A model generated the notes under the pieces. It saw only the letters and a program-made list of their open reading frames with translations. It was not told the DNA's origin and did not search any database. From contig NZ_JARKMX010000014.1 in the NCBI RefSeq assembly GCF_029360705.1, forward strand, positions 124,001-188,000: DNA of 64,000 nucleotides, read 5' to 3'. The stretch comes from Paraflavitalea pollutisoli. GTDB taxonomy: Bacteria; Bacteroidota; Bacteroidia; Chitinophagales; Chitinophagaceae. The stretch's first letter is position 1; every line of letters starts with the position of its first letter. Of the stretch, positions 26,721 through 35,874 are shown piece by piece. A program made the position numbers and the translations under genes.

Positions 26721-27110
26721 TTATTTAATTTTCAGCGTTGGTATCAGTGGATCAGTTTCCACCAATTCCAGCGACTTCACCATATCTTTGGTGCCTTCTT
26801 TATATTTAATAAAATGCGGTGTTTGTAAATGTGCCTTGTAAGCCGCTTCCGTTGCATACATTTCAAGTATGGTGAGATGAGTGGGTCGCTCTTTTTCAAA
26901 CACCGCGTACAGCGTTAATACGCCCGATTCCTTTTGAACAGACATTTCAATCTCCTCCTTCAAAAATGCCTTGTAGCTGTCAAGTTGCGCGGAATCCACG
27001 ACAACCCTGGCCAATCTTACTTTTTCGGGTTTTGGAGAAGACGTGGTACCGGTCGTGCAGGATACGACCACCAGACCCAGAGCGATGAACGATAGCGCAA
27101 TTTTCAGCAT
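26721..27110 (-). CDS. Antibiotic-biosynthesis-monooxygenase-fold (dimeric alpha/beta barrel) lipoprotein
   Basis: The start at 27110 gives a lipoprotein signal, MLKIALSFIALGLVVVSC; a longer frame to 27146 adds a non-signal N-terminus. The mature part is about 95 residues with the ABM-like pattern VRLARVVVDSAQLDSYKAFL, then ESGVLTLYAVFEK, then THLTILEMYATEAAYKAHLQ and TPHFIKYKEG. The family includes small quinone- or haem-acting enzymes; a lipid-anchored form is less usual. It is separated from the upstream SDR gene by a terminator. Confidence 0.8.
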   Translation of the reverse strand: MLKIALSFIALGLVVVSCTTGTTSSPKPEKVRLARVVVDSAQLDSYKAFLKEEIEMSVQKESGVLTLYAVFEKERPTHLTILEMYATEAAYKAHLQTPHFIKYKEGTKDMVKSLELVETDPLIPTLKIK

Positions 27111-27122
27111 TTTGGTAAAATT

Positions 27123-27156
27123 AAAGGCCGGAACGGACAGGTCCACTCCGGCCTTT
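27123..27156 (-). terminator. Terminator after the SDR gene at 27215
   Basis: AAAGGCCGGA and TCCGGCCTTT form a perfect 10-bp stem with a 14-nt loop. On the minus strand it is followed by an AT-rich tail (AATTTTACC). It lies about 60 bp past the SDR stop. Confidence 0.65.
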
Positions 27157-27214
27157 CACTAAGGTAAGACATTAACTGCTTTAACTCCTGGTAGCACACG
27201 CACCACTATCCGCC

Positions 27215-28108
27215 TTATATCGTCGGCGTACCACCCGTTACCTGGATGGTGGAGCCCAGCATATAACTGGAATCATTCGAGGCCAACAACACATAAGCCG
27301 GTGCCAGCTCGGCCGGTTGCCCCGCACGCTTCAGGGGCGTCTGTAAGCCAAACTCAGCCACTGCTTCCGGCGGAAAGGTAGAAGGGATCAGCGGTGTCCA
27401 CACCGGCCCGGGCGCCACGCAATTGACACGTATGCCCTTTTCGGCCCAGAGCTGTGCCAAACCGGACGTGAAGTTTTGGATCGCCCCCTTGGTCGTAGCA
27501 TAATGCAGCAACGTTGGATTGGGCTTGTACGCATTGACCGAAGACGTATTGATCACCGTACTCCCTGGCTTCAGGTGTTGCTCGGCTGCCTTGCACAAAT
27601 GGAACATCGAGAGAATGTTGACCTTAAAAGTATATTCCAGCTCTTCTGCCGTAATATCCTGCAAAGATTCGTGCGACATCTGGTAGGCCGCATTGTTCAC
27701 CAGTATGTCTATTTTTCCAAAAGCCGCCACCGCCTGGTCGATGATATGGATGCAATGTTTTTCTTCGCTGATATCACCAGGTAACAACACTGCTTTACGT
27801 CCCGCGTCTTCCACCCATTTCGCTGTCTCTTTCGCATCGTCGTCTTCATTCAGGTAAGAGATCAATACATCGGCACCCTCGCGTGCAAAGGCAATGGCCA
27901 CAGCACGGCCTATGCCGGAATCACCACCGGTGATGACCGCTTTCTTGCCCGTCAACTTGCCCGACCCTTTGTAACTCTTTTCCCCATGGTCTGCCTTCGG
28001 CTGCAGGTCCTTATCGGTACCAGGCACGCTTTGCTGCTGCTTGGGATAAGGGGGCTGCGGAAACTTACTGACGGGATTCTCTGTATGTTGAGTAGCTTGC
28101 TTTGCCAT
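27215..28108 (-). CDS. SDR-family oxidoreductase (YhdF/YghA-like)
   Basis: The 297-residue product is an NAD(P)-dependent oxidoreductase with the N-terminal extension of about 45 residues (rich in Pro, Gln and Lys) typical of stress-linked YhdF/YghA relatives. The cofactor motif is TGGDSGIG, NNAA follows, and the catalytic Ser and YATTK motifs are intact. The C-terminus IQVTGGTPTI is typical. It is divergent from the KatE-type catalase, an arrangement consistent with a shared stress response. The substrate is unknown. Confidence 0.92.
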   Translation of the reverse strand: MAKQATQHTENPVSKFPQPPYPKQQQSVPGTDKDLQPKADHGEKSYKGSGKLTGKKAVITGGDSGIGRAVAIAFAREGADVLISYLNEDDDAKETAKWVEDAGRKAVLLPGDISEEKHCIHIIDQAVAAFGKIDILVNNAAYQMSHESLQDITAEELEYTFKVNILSMFHLCKAAEQHLKPGSTVINTSSVNAYKPNPTLLHYATTKGAIQNFTSGLAQLWAEKGIRVNCVAPGPVWTPLIPSTFPPEAVAEFGLQTPLKRAGQPAELAPAYVLLASNDSSYMLGSTIQVTGGTPTI

Positions 28109-28255
28109 TGTTTTTTATTTAGCAGCGCCAACACCAAAACCATACCCCAGCAAGGTCCACGAACCGTAACCATGCGCGTTAATGCCCCATCTCCACAGGC
28201 ATGCAAATTGTGACGGCCAACCCCACAAACCAATTTGAAAGCCAAAACCTACCAT

Positions 28256-30445
28256 ATGCCATCCAAAAAGAAGTCAGGGGCCAATGCCGATACCACCAAT
28301 ACCAAGATCGATGAACTCGCTCCCAACACCGAAAACGCTGCTAACGAATTCATGACCACCAACACCGGCGTCCGCATCAACGACGACCAAAACTCCCTCA
28401 AGGCCGGCGATCGTGGGCCTACCCTGCTCGAAGACTTCATCTTACGGGAAAAAATTACGCATTTTGACCATGAACGCATTCCGGAAAGGATCGTCCATGC
28501 CCGGGGAAATGCCGCCCACGGCGTGTTCAAACTATACGAGCCCATGGGTAAGTATACCAAAGCAGCATTCCTCAACGACACCAAAACAGAAACACCCGTC
28601 TTTGTGCGCTTTTCTACCGTGGCTGGCTCCCGTGGCTCCAGCGACCTGGCCCGCGACGTACGTGGCTTTGCTGTGAAATTCTATACCCAGGAAGGGAACT
28701 TCGACCTCGTGGGTAACAATATGCCCGTATTCTTCATTCAGGATGCGGTGAAATTTCCGGACCTCATCCATGCCGTAAAGCCCGAACCCCACAACGAAAT
28801 ACCACAGGCCGCTTCGGCACACGATACTTTCTGGGATTTTATCTCCCTCATGCCCGAGTCGACGCATATGATCATGTGGGCCATGAGCGACCGCGCCATC
28901 CCCCGCAGCCTGCGCATGATGGAAGGCTTTGGCGTACACACGTTCCGCTTCATCAACGAACAGGGCAAAGCCTGCTTTGTCAAGTTCCACTGGAAGCCCC
29001 TGCTCGGCGTACATTCCGTAGCGTGGGATGAAGCCCAGAAAATATCGGGCAAAGATCCCGACTTTCACCGGCGCGATCTCTGGGAAGCCATCGAAAGCGG
29101 TGCCTTTCCCGAATGGGAACTGGGCGTACAGATCGTACCGGAAAAAGATGAGTTCAAATACGATTTCGACCTGCTCGATCCCACCAAGATCATTCCCGAA
29201 GAACTGGTGCCGGTACAGCGCATCGGTAAGATGACGCTGAACCGCAACCCCGATAATTTCTTTGCAGAAACAGAACAGGTAGCTTTTCACGTGGGACATG
29301 TAGTACCCGGTATCGATTTTACCAACGATCCGCTACTGCAGGGCCGCCTCTTCTCCTATACCGATACGCAGTTGATTCGCCTCGGTGGACCCAATTTCCA
29401 GGAGATACCTATTAACCGTCCGGTAGTACCCGTGCACAACAACCAGCGGGATGGGCATATGCGCCAAACCATCAACCAGGGTCGTACCAGTTACAACCCC
29501 AATAGCCTGGGCGGCGGTTGCCCCTTCCAGGCCAAATGGGCCGAAGGAGGTTTTGCCTCCCATACCGAAAGGATCGACGCCAGAAAGGTTAGGGAACGTA
29601 GTCCCAGTTTCTTTGATCATTTCAGTCAGGCCACGTTGTTTTACAACAGCCAGTCCGACGCCGAAAAAGCGCATATCGTCAAAGCCTTCAGCTTCGAACT
29701 CGGCAAAGTAGAAACAGTAGCCATCCGCCAGCGTATGCTCGGCATCTTAACACAGGTGGATAAGGACCTCGCCGTGCAGGTAGCTTACAACCTGGGATTA
29801 CCGGTACCCAAAAAGCCCGAGCAGCCCATCAACCACAGCATACCAGCCGATGGCAATCCGAAGAAGTACCAGCCCATCCATGTTGAAAGCCGGGTACAAC
29901 AATCCGGTGCCCTCAGCATGGCCAATACCATCAAAGGAAATATACAAACACGTAAAGTGGCGATCCTCGCGGCAGATGGCGTAGACGCTGCCGCATTGAC
30001 CACTGTAAAGAATGCGCTCCTATCCAAGGGAGCGGTACCGGAAGTGATTGCCCCGCGTTTGGGATCGATCGTGGCCGCAGACAAAACCGCCATTCCGGTT
30101 GATAGAAGTCTGCTGACGGTCGCCTCCGTGTTGTATGATGCAGTATATGTGCCCGGCGGTACCAACAGTGTGGCCACCATCGCCGATGAGCCCGATGCCG
30201 TCCATTTCCTGAATGAAGCGTACCGGCATTGCAAAGCCATCGCTTTCGATGCGTCGGCCACCAATGTTTTGGATCAAACCTATTTTGGTAAGAAGGTGCA
30301 AAAAGGCATGCCTGGTGAAGACTTCAAGCTGGATGCCGGGGTAGTGATACAGGCCAATCCAAAAAAACTGGCTGAACAATTCATCACCGCCATCGGTCAG
30401 CACCGTTTCTGGGAGCGCGAGCAATCCAAAGAAGTACCTGCGTAA
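28256..30445 (+). CDS. katE: Large-subunit catalase HPII
   Basis: The enzyme dismutates hydrogen peroxide using haem. From the ATG at 28256 (signal for the longer frame is absent) the product is 729 residues, the clade 2 size. Catalytic His lies in VHARGNAAHG (about 80) and the distal Asn in LVGNNMPVFFIQDA. The proximal Tyr motif is RLFSYTDTQLIRLGGPNF. A C-terminal DJ-1/PfpI-like domain (about 565-715) starts RKVAILAADGVDA, as in HPII. It is divergent from the SDR gene and followed by a strong hairpin. Confidence 0.97.
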   Translation: MPSKKKSGANADTTNTKIDELAPNTENAANEFMTTNTGVRINDDQNSLKAGDRGPTLLEDFILREKITHFDHERIPERIVHARGNAAHGVFKLYEPMGKYTKAAFLNDTKTETPVFVRFSTVAGSRGSSDLARDVRGFAVKFYTQEGNFDLVGNNMPVFFIQDAVKFPDLIHAVKPEPHNEIPQAASAHDTFWDFISLMPESTHMIMWAMSDRAIPRSLRMMEGFGVHTFRFINEQGKACFVKFHWKPLLGVHSVAWDEAQKISGKDPDFHRRDLWEAIESGAFPEWELGVQIVPEKDEFKYDFDLLDPTKIIPEELVPVQRIGKMTLNRNPDNFFAETEQVAFHVGHVVPGIDFTNDPLLQGRLFSYTDTQLIRLGGPNFQEIPINRPVVPVHNNQRDGHMRQTINQGRTSYNPNSLGGGCPFQAKWAEGGFASHTERIDARKVRERSPSFFDHFSQATLFYNSQSDAEKAHIVKAFSFELGKVETVAIRQRMLGILTQVDKDLAVQVAYNLGLPVPKKPEQPINHSIPADGNPKKYQPIHVESRVQQSGALSMANTIKGNIQTRKVAILAADGVDAAALTTVKNALLSKGAVPEVIAPRLGSIVAADKTAIPVDRSLLTVASVLYDAVYVPGGTNSVATIADEPDAVHFLNEAYRHCKAIAFDASATNVLDQTYFGKKVQKGMPGEDFKLDAGVVIQANPKKLAEQFITAIGQHRFWEREQSKEVPA

Positions 30446-30463
30446 GCAGGGATAATGATATTA

Positions 30464-30497
30464 CAACGCGGGCGGATCAAATGATCCGCCCGCGTTG
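30464..30497. terminator. Strong hairpin between katE and the LytTR gene
   Basis: CAACGCGGGCGGATCA and its exact complement form a 16-bp stem with a 2-base centre. It lies 18 bp after the katE stop. A modest T-rich tail (TCTTCTATTTT) follows on the plus strand. It can serve both convergent transcripts. The remaining 130 bp up to the LytTR stop hold no credible gene. Confidence 0.6.
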
Positions 30498-30630
30498 ATC
30501 TTCTATTTTGCCTCTTTAGCGGCCACCTTTCGGTTGGGGGTAGCCAGTTTTCTCGCTTGCTGCAATTGGGTTTTGAAGATGATATTCTCCTTTACACCGC
30601 CAGGCAAAAGATACCATCTGCCCAGAATGC

Positions 30631-31326
30631 CTAACCAAGCAGTTTCAGAACATTTGTCCTGTAGGCGCCTCCAATTGGAATGGTACGATCGCCGATTTCA
30701 AGGCAGTTTCCCTCGATGCTGCGAATATGGTTACGGGCAACGACGAATGACTTGTGCACTTGCAAAAACTCGCCTGCCGGCAGCGACTCCAGGAGCGCGG
30801 ATATCTTTTCACGAACCAGGATCATTTCATCCAACAATACCACCTTTGTATAATTACCGGTGGCTTCCAGCACTAAAACGGCATCCACTTTTACCTGAAT
30901 GAATTTCTTATTACTCTGCAGAAAAATGTGACGATGACCGGCATTGGATGTTGATGGTACTGAAAAAGGAGAAACAGTTCCGCTAAATGCCTTGTTGACC
31001 GCCTTCAACATCCGCTCAAAACTAAAGGGCTTCAGGAGATAGTCAGCCACAGCATACTCATACCCTTCCAGTGCATGTTCCTGGTAAGCCGTAGTCACGA
31101 TGACACGCGGCATACGCTCCAGCAACTTCAATAATTCGAACCCCTTCAACACCGGCATGTGCAGATCTAAAAAAACAAGATCCACTTCGTTCGACTGCAG
31201 ATGTTCAAATGCGGACAAGGCATCATAGCAATGCTTCACCAACCGCATATCAGGCAGCAGATCGCAATACCCTTTGATAATATCATGGGCCATAAATTCG
31301 TCGTCAACTATTAAATACCTGATCAT
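30631..31326 (-). CDS. LytTR-family response regulator
   Basis: The 231-residue product has an N-terminal receiver (about 1-115) with IVDDEFMAHD, phosphoacceptor Asp in LVFLDLHMP and Lys in LLKPFSF. A C-terminal LytTR DNA-binding domain (about 130-230) has HIFLQSNKKFIQVKV, then FLQVHKSFVVARNHI. Its ATG overlaps the stop of the histidine kinase gene as ATGA, so the two form a translationally coupled pair. Its targets are unknown; the GTAAA arrays at 22.3 and 60.3 kb are conceivable ones, without direct evidence. Confidence 0.94.
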   Translation of the reverse strand: MIRYLIVDDEFMAHDIIKGYCDLLPDMRLVKHCYDALSAFEHLQSNEVDLVFLDLHMPVLKGFELLKLLERMPRVIVTTAYQEHALEGYEYAVADYLLKPFSFERMLKAVNKAFSGTVSPFSVPSTSNAGHRHIFLQSNKKFIQVKVDAVLVLEATGNYTKVVLLDEMILVREKISALLESLPAGEFLQVHKSFVVARNHIRSIEGNCLEIGDRTIPIGGAYRTNVLKLLG

Positions 31327-32135
31327 ACATCATTTAATATTAGTTCGGCCTTGTATACATTATTCACAACTGTTGTAGCGAGTTGATGCTTGTCCGGGTA
31401 GGTCAATTCCAGCCTGCGTTGCAGGTTTTGTAACCCGATACCGGTTTTATTGGACTGTCCCCCCGGCGCAAAATTATTTGTAATAACAAAACTGATCGCA
31501 TCCTCTTTACAGGTCAGGCGAATGTCGACAAAAGCGTTTTCGCGTAAACTATCTACTCCATGCTTGAATGCATTTTCCAGCAGCATAATAAACAACAGTG
31601 GCATCACCGTCTTACCCTCGTCAATTGCATCGTGAAAGGTAATGGCGATATGCTTTTGATACCTTGTTTTGTGCAGCTCAATATAGTTCAGCAAATGGTC
31701 TCTTTCTTCTTTTAATGTAACAACAGTTTTTTCCCCATCATAAATAGTATAGCGCATCAGGTCAGACAAACGCAAAATCAATTCCCGCGCTTTTACGGGA
31801 TCTTTCGCTACCCAGCCGTACAGGTTATTGAGCATATTAAAGAAAAAATGAGGGTTTACCTGGCTCTTCAACAGCATTAGTTCCGCGATTGCCTTTTCAT
31901 GGCGCAACCGCGCGATCGACAACAGTTGCCGCACCAACCAGGCAATACCCAATCCCAATAAAAGTGTATAGTAACCAATGACCAGCTTTGAGATGACAGG
32001 GTGATCGATTCCCAGAAAAGAAACGGATGGCTGGTCTGTGACAATCACCTGGATACTCGCTATAATCAGGGGGATGACACCAGCCAGCACCAACCCAACC
32101 ACTACCCAACGCCTTGCATTTAATCTCCGTGCCAT
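31323..32135 (-). CDS. LytS/YehU-type sensor histidine kinase
   Basis: The 270-residue product has two membrane helices (about 9-31 and 45-70), a short cytoplasmic linker and the His_kinase domain with phosphoacceptor His in QVNPHFFFNMLNNLYGW (about 115). The HATPase N-box reads MLLENAFKHGV and the G-box GIGLQNLQRRL. It pairs with the LytTR regulator whose start overlaps its stop by 4 bp. The sensing part is minimal, so the signal probably lies in or near the membrane. Confidence 0.93.
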   Translation of the reverse strand: MARRLNARRWVVVGLVLAGVIPLIIASIQVIVTDQPSVSFLGIDHPVISKLVIGYYTLLLGLGIAWLVRQLLSIARLRHEKAIAELMLLKSQVNPHFFFNMLNNLYGWVAKDPVKARELILRLSDLMRYTIYDGEKTVVTLKEERDHLLNYIELHKTRYQKHIAITFHDAIDEGKTVMPLLFIMLLENAFKHGVDSLRENAFVDIRLTCKEDAISFVITNNFAPGGQSNKTGIGLQNLQRRLELTYPDKHQLATTVVNNVYKAELILNDV

Positions 32136-32308
32136 TCCGCAAAATACGATGCAACAACCGGCCTATCAAATCCCTTGATGAACGAAGCCCTCGCGGGGAT
32201 AAACCACGCTTCTCCAGGGATGAATTCAAAGTTCCAGGGCCAATCGGCTATTCATGGCGCACATCGTTGAACTTGTCACATTTATTTCAAGGCCCCTGCA
32301 CGCCTTTT

Positions 32309-32316
32309 TAGGTTTG
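32309..32316 (+). promoter_or_regulatory. Putative -7 promoter box of the metallophosphoesterase gene
   Basis: TAGGTTTG matches TAnnTTTG, 16 bp before the start codon at 32333. The rest of the 197-bp gap to the divergent kinase gene shows nothing else I can support. Confidence 0.5.
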
Positions 32317-32332
32317 CCGAAACATTTTAGCA

Positions 32333-33508
32333 ATGAGTATTAAGAAAAGATGCCTAAGGTATTTGAAACACCTCGCTATTACCATTTTCGTCCTGGGTTT
32401 ATCCGCTGTGCTTTTCGGACTGTATCACGGCGCCAGTTTTAGTTATGGCGAAGATGCCCGGATGATGGACTGGGACCATGACGGCCCCTATGTATTCCAG
32501 CAAGGCAATACTTTAAGCGTGGAGTATATCCGGGGAAATCACCACCAGGGGTTTTATACAGACAAGCAGCTATTTTCCGCAGATAGTGCCGTTGCAGCTT
32601 ACTGCTATTTCCCGCTTGACTCCACACGTTTTGGGTTCCCAATATTACCAGGCACGAAAAAGCCGGCACACACCTATACTGCCGCCAGTAAGATCTTTGC
32701 CCTTTCCGATATAGAAAGTAGCTTCAGGGCCTTTCGGGATCTCCTGCTCAACAATGGTGTGATAGACCAAGAGCTGCGCTGGACCTTCGGCACCGGCCAC
32801 CTCGTACTGGCAGGAGATTTCATTGATCGCGACTTCTCGGCGACGCAGGTCCTTTGGCTGATCTACAAGCTGGAACAAGAAGCCGCAAAGCAGGGTGGGC
32901 AGGTACATTATATCCTGGGAAACCATGAATTAAAGAACATGCAGGGGAATTATGAATCGACTTCGCCTAAATACTTCCATGTTTCAGCGATCCTGGGAAA
33001 GCAACAACAAGCACTGTATGACACCAACGCTGTGCTGGGAAAATGGATGGCCTCCAAAAATGCAGTCGAAATGATCAATGGTATCCTATTTACGCATGGC
33101 GGCATTCATCCGGATATCGCCCAGCGAGGTCTAAGCCTGGAAGATATTAATAAAATTACAGCCCAACATTACTATATTCCCTTCTATCCCCAAGCCGGCA
33201 AAAGCAATGCACAATTAGTCACCTCTACGAAAACCGGAGTTTCATGGTACAGGGGCTATTTCAAGGACAACCCAAATCAAAGAGACATAGATCGGATACT
33301 GAATCACTTCAAGGCAACCCATATCGTTGTTGGCCATACGCTTCAATCCAGCATCCGCAGGTTATACAACGGAAAGGTAATTGGTATAGATGTAAAGCAT
33401 CCCAAAGACTACAACAAAAACTTTCCGGCAAAGACCTCGGAAGGGTTGCTGATCGAGGGAAATAAATTTTACAGATGTTCAGATTCTGGCAGCAAGGTGG
33501 AAATATAA
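32333..33508 (+). CDS. Calcineurin-like metallophosphoesterase (Shewanella-like phosphatase type)
   Basis: The 391-residue product has an N-terminal membrane anchor (about 11-31) and a phosphoesterase domain facing the periplasm. Metal-binding motifs are LSDIESSFRAF, where the usual DxH reads DIE, then LVLAGDFIDRD, YILGNHELKN, FTHGGIHPD and VVGHTLQ. The order matches the Shewanella-like protein phosphatase branch of the PPP superfamily. The replaced first His is worth noting. It has its own promoter and converges with the sensor kinase at 33540. Confidence 0.9.
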   Translation: MSIKKRCLRYLKHLAITIFVLGLSAVLFGLYHGASFSYGEDARMMDWDHDGPYVFQQGNTLSVEYIRGNHHQGFYTDKQLFSADSAVAAYCYFPLDSTRFGFPILPGTKKPAHTYTAASKIFALSDIESSFRAFRDLLLNNGVIDQELRWTFGTGHLVLAGDFIDRDFSATQVLWLIYKLEQEAAKQGGQVHYILGNHELKNMQGNYESTSPKYFHVSAILGKQQQALYDTNAVLGKWMASKNAVEMINGILFTHGGIHPDIAQRGLSLEDINKITAQHYYIPFYPQAGKSNAQLVTSTKTGVSWYRGYFKDNPNQRDIDRILNHFKATHIVVGHTLQSSIRRLYNGKVIGIDVKHPKDYNKNFPAKTSEGLLIEGNKFYRCSDSGSKVEI

Positions 33509-33539
33509 GGCACCCAACCAGCTGTCCAACTCATAAAAA

Positions 33540-35021
33540 CTAGGTCAGGGAACGCGGCAAAGCCGGCAACACAAACCGGAATGCCGCCCCTTGGCCCGGA
33601 CTACTGATCACCTGTATCGTAGCCTGGTGAAGCTCCAGTATCTTTTTCACAATGGCCAACCCAATGCCCATGCCTTTCTTCGGCGTATGCCCCTCATTAA
33701 GTTGCTTGTAACGGTCAAAGATCAGGGCCAGCTCTTCCTGGGCAATCCCGATGCCCGTATCCACGACCTGCACCAGTATGCCCTCCGGCGTAGCTTCCAG
33801 CAACACGGTAATGCGCCCACCATCGGGTGTAAACTTGAAAGCATTGTCGATCAGGTTTTGCAGTACCCGCTCCGTCAATCCAATATCCGCGAATACCGGG
33901 GCCAGTGTGCCACTTGATTCCAGGCGCAGGTCGATACGCCGAGCCTCCGCCATCAGTTGGTACGATAGCAGGATATCTGCCGCCAGTTCATTGAGCAGGA
34001 ATTGCTCTTTCTCCGGGTGTACCTGATTGGCCTCCAGTTTGGCATATTGAAACAACTGATCCACCAAACCCGACAACTTCTTATTGCTTTCAAACACGAT
34101 GTTGAGGTATTTATCCTTATCTGCTTCGCTCAGGTCTTTTTTGATCAGGAGGGTTTCGATATACCCCTGCATGATCGATAACGGCGTACGCAGGTCATGC
34201 GATACATTGGCGATCAACTCCTGCCTGAACTTATCCGTCGCGCTGATCTTGTCGAAATTATCGACGATCACATCCGCCATCTCGTTGAAGGTACTCGTTA
34301 GCATACCCAGGTTGCCCTTACCATGACCTTCAATGCGGGCCGCATAATCTCCTTCTTTGAACCGCCGCACCACGCCCGCAATCTGACAAATGCTGTCTGT
34401 TATGAGGAAAAACGTGATCGCACCAACGATCAGCGCGATCAGCAGCGCACAGATAAAGAGATAGATGCCCAGTTTGTACGACAGGTCGCCGTTGAGCGAG
34501 TGCAGGATCTCCTGCTGCTTTTCACTGGCCAGCACCGCATAGACATACCCCGCCAGTTTGCCACCTTCGTATACCGGTGCTGCCGAAAAGATGCTGGGCT
34601 CTCCCGGCATTTTGGGATTATCCCCCATCGGTCGTTCGCCCCCCTTCATCGCCAACCATTGCTGTACCACACCAATATCCACCTGGTGTTGCCGCACCGA
34701 ACGATCGGGCACCACGTAGTCGGTAATGCGCCCCGTCGTATCGAGCAAATACACTTCGACGCTGGGATTGGCCACCATCATCGAATGAATGATATCGTGC
34801 GTTACCGCGGTATCCGGCTGTCCATTTTTGATAGGATGCGTAAACTCGGCCAGGTGCGAAGCAATATTGCCATACAACTCCTGGTGTGCCATGGTATAAT
34901 AAGAGCGTGATAGCCGGGAGGCAATGAGCACATAGACCAGCCCCAGCACGATCAACAGGATCGTAAAGGCCGCGGTGATCTTCCAGAATAACAGGTTGCC
35001 CCGGATCGTTTTTACAGACAT
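33540..35021 (-). CDS. HAMP-type sensor histidine kinase
   Basis: The 493-residue kinase has membrane helices at about 13-33 and 185-210 flanking a periplasmic sensing domain, then HAMP (about 210-265), HisKA with LIANVSHDLRTPLSIMQGY (about 285) and HATPase with NLIDNAFKFTPDGG, VDTGIGIA and GMGIGLAI. All key residues are present. It lies 10 bp after the OmpR-type regulator and forms a classic pair with it. The divergent spondin-YHS-DoxX operon is a likely target of the pair. Confidence 0.95.
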   Translation of the reverse strand: MSVKTIRGNLLFWKITAAFTILLIVLGLVYVLIASRLSRSYYTMAHQELYGNIASHLAEFTHPIKNGQPDTAVTHDIIHSMMVANPSVEVYLLDTTGRITDYVVPDRSVRQHQVDIGVVQQWLAMKGGERPMGDNPKMPGEPSIFSAAPVYEGGKLAGYVYAVLASEKQQEILHSLNGDLSYKLGIYLFICALLIALIVGAITFFLITDSICQIAGVVRRFKEGDYAARIEGHGKGNLGMLTSTFNEMADVIVDNFDKISATDKFRQELIANVSHDLRTPLSIMQGYIETLLIKKDLSEADKDKYLNIVFESNKKLSGLVDQLFQYAKLEANQVHPEKEQFLLNELAADILLSYQLMAEARRIDLRLESSGTLAPVFADIGLTERVLQNLIDNAFKFTPDGGRITVLLEATPEGILVQVVDTGIGIAQEELALIFDRYKQLNEGHTPKKGMGIGLAIVKKILELHQATIQVISSPGQGAAFRFVLPALPRSLT

Positions 35022-35031
35022 GTGATTGGCT

Positions 35032-35736
35032 TTACAGTTCTTCGTTGAAGCGATACCCTACTCCCCAGGTCGTGAGGATGAAACGCGGATGAGCGATGTC
35101 TTCCTCTATCTTGCCCCGCAACCGGTTGATGTGCGAATTGACGGTATGTTCATACCCCTCAAAATCGTATCCCCATACCAGGTTCAGCAGCCGCTTGCGG
35201 CTATAACTTTTACCCGGATTGGAGGCCAGCAACGTGACCAGGTCAAATTCTTTGGGGGATAAGTCTACCCGGCTATTGTTCAGCGTCACTTTTCTTTTTT
35301 CGGTATCGATCTCAAGTCCATCAAAACGCAATACCGATGTAAGGGCTGTGGCCTCCGGCACGCCTCTACCCTCTTCTTTGCGGCGAAAGATGACCTTTAC
35401 CCGGGCAATGAACTCCCGTACACTAAATGGCTTGGTAAGGTAATCATCGGCCCCTGTTTCCAATCCTACCACCTTGTCGATCTCCTCCGACTTGGCCGAA
35501 AGGATCAGTACCGGTGTATGCCGGTCTACCTGGCGCAGGCGCCTGCAAACCTCCATCCCATTCATGCCCGGCAACATCAGGTCGAGGATGATCAGGTCGA
35601 AGGGTTGGTCCAGCGCCAGGGCCAGCCCCTGCTGACCATTGGCCTGCGTCTGTACGGCACATCCCAGGTCCACGAGGTGGATCGTCAGCAAATCGACGAT
35701 CTGCGCATCATCTTCCAGCAGCAACACCTTATGCAT
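35032..35736 (-). CDS. OmpR/PhoB-family response regulator
   Basis: The start at 35736 gives MHKVLLLEDDAQI. The 234-residue product has a receiver (about 1-115; phosphoacceptor Asp in LIILDLMLPG, Lys in LTKPFSV) and a winged-helix output (about 135-230) with LSPKEFDLVTLL, then YEHTVNSHINRLRGKIE. It is the first gene of the pair with the HAMP kinase. Between it and the divergent spondin-domain gene lies a pair of ATACTTNTG repeats 11 bp apart, a spacing used by OmpR-family dimers. Confidence 0.94.
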   Translation of the reverse strand: MHKVLLLEDDAQIVDLLTIHLVDLGCAVQTQANGQQGLALALDQPFDLIILDLMLPGMNGMEVCRRLRQVDRHTPVLILSAKSEEIDKVVGLETGADDYLTKPFSVREFIARVKVIFRRKEEGRGVPEATALTSVLRFDGLEIDTEKRKVTLNNSRVDLSPKEFDLVTLLASNPGKSYSRKRLLNLVWGYDFEGYEHTVNSHINRLRGKIEEDIAHPRFILTTWGVGYRFNEEL

Positions 35737-35797
35737 AGGCTTGTGGGTTTGATATTTTACCAAAATTCAGGAAAAATGGCATCCGTACAGCGTTGTG

Positions 35798-35817
35798 ATA
35801 CTTTTGTTATACTTCTG
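35798..35817 (+). promoter_or_regulatory. Direct repeat and -7-like box before the spondin-YHS-DoxX operon
   Basis: ATACTTTTG and ATACTTCTG start 11 bp apart at 35798 and 35809. The first contains TACTTTTG, a TAnnTTTG match. The pattern could be a promoter box, an OmpR-type site, or both. Confidence 0.45.
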
Positions 35818-35874
35818 CAACCGCTTTGGGATATCGCCTGGATTCCTTTGTACCATCAAAAAACAAAGAAAGAC

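Noticed and set aside
30503-30620. Minus-strand frame ending KENIIFKTQLQQARKLATPN and nine more residues before a stop
   Set aside because: There is no in-frame ATG and it begins inside the LytTR gene end; it could be a gene remnant but nothing recognisable supports it.
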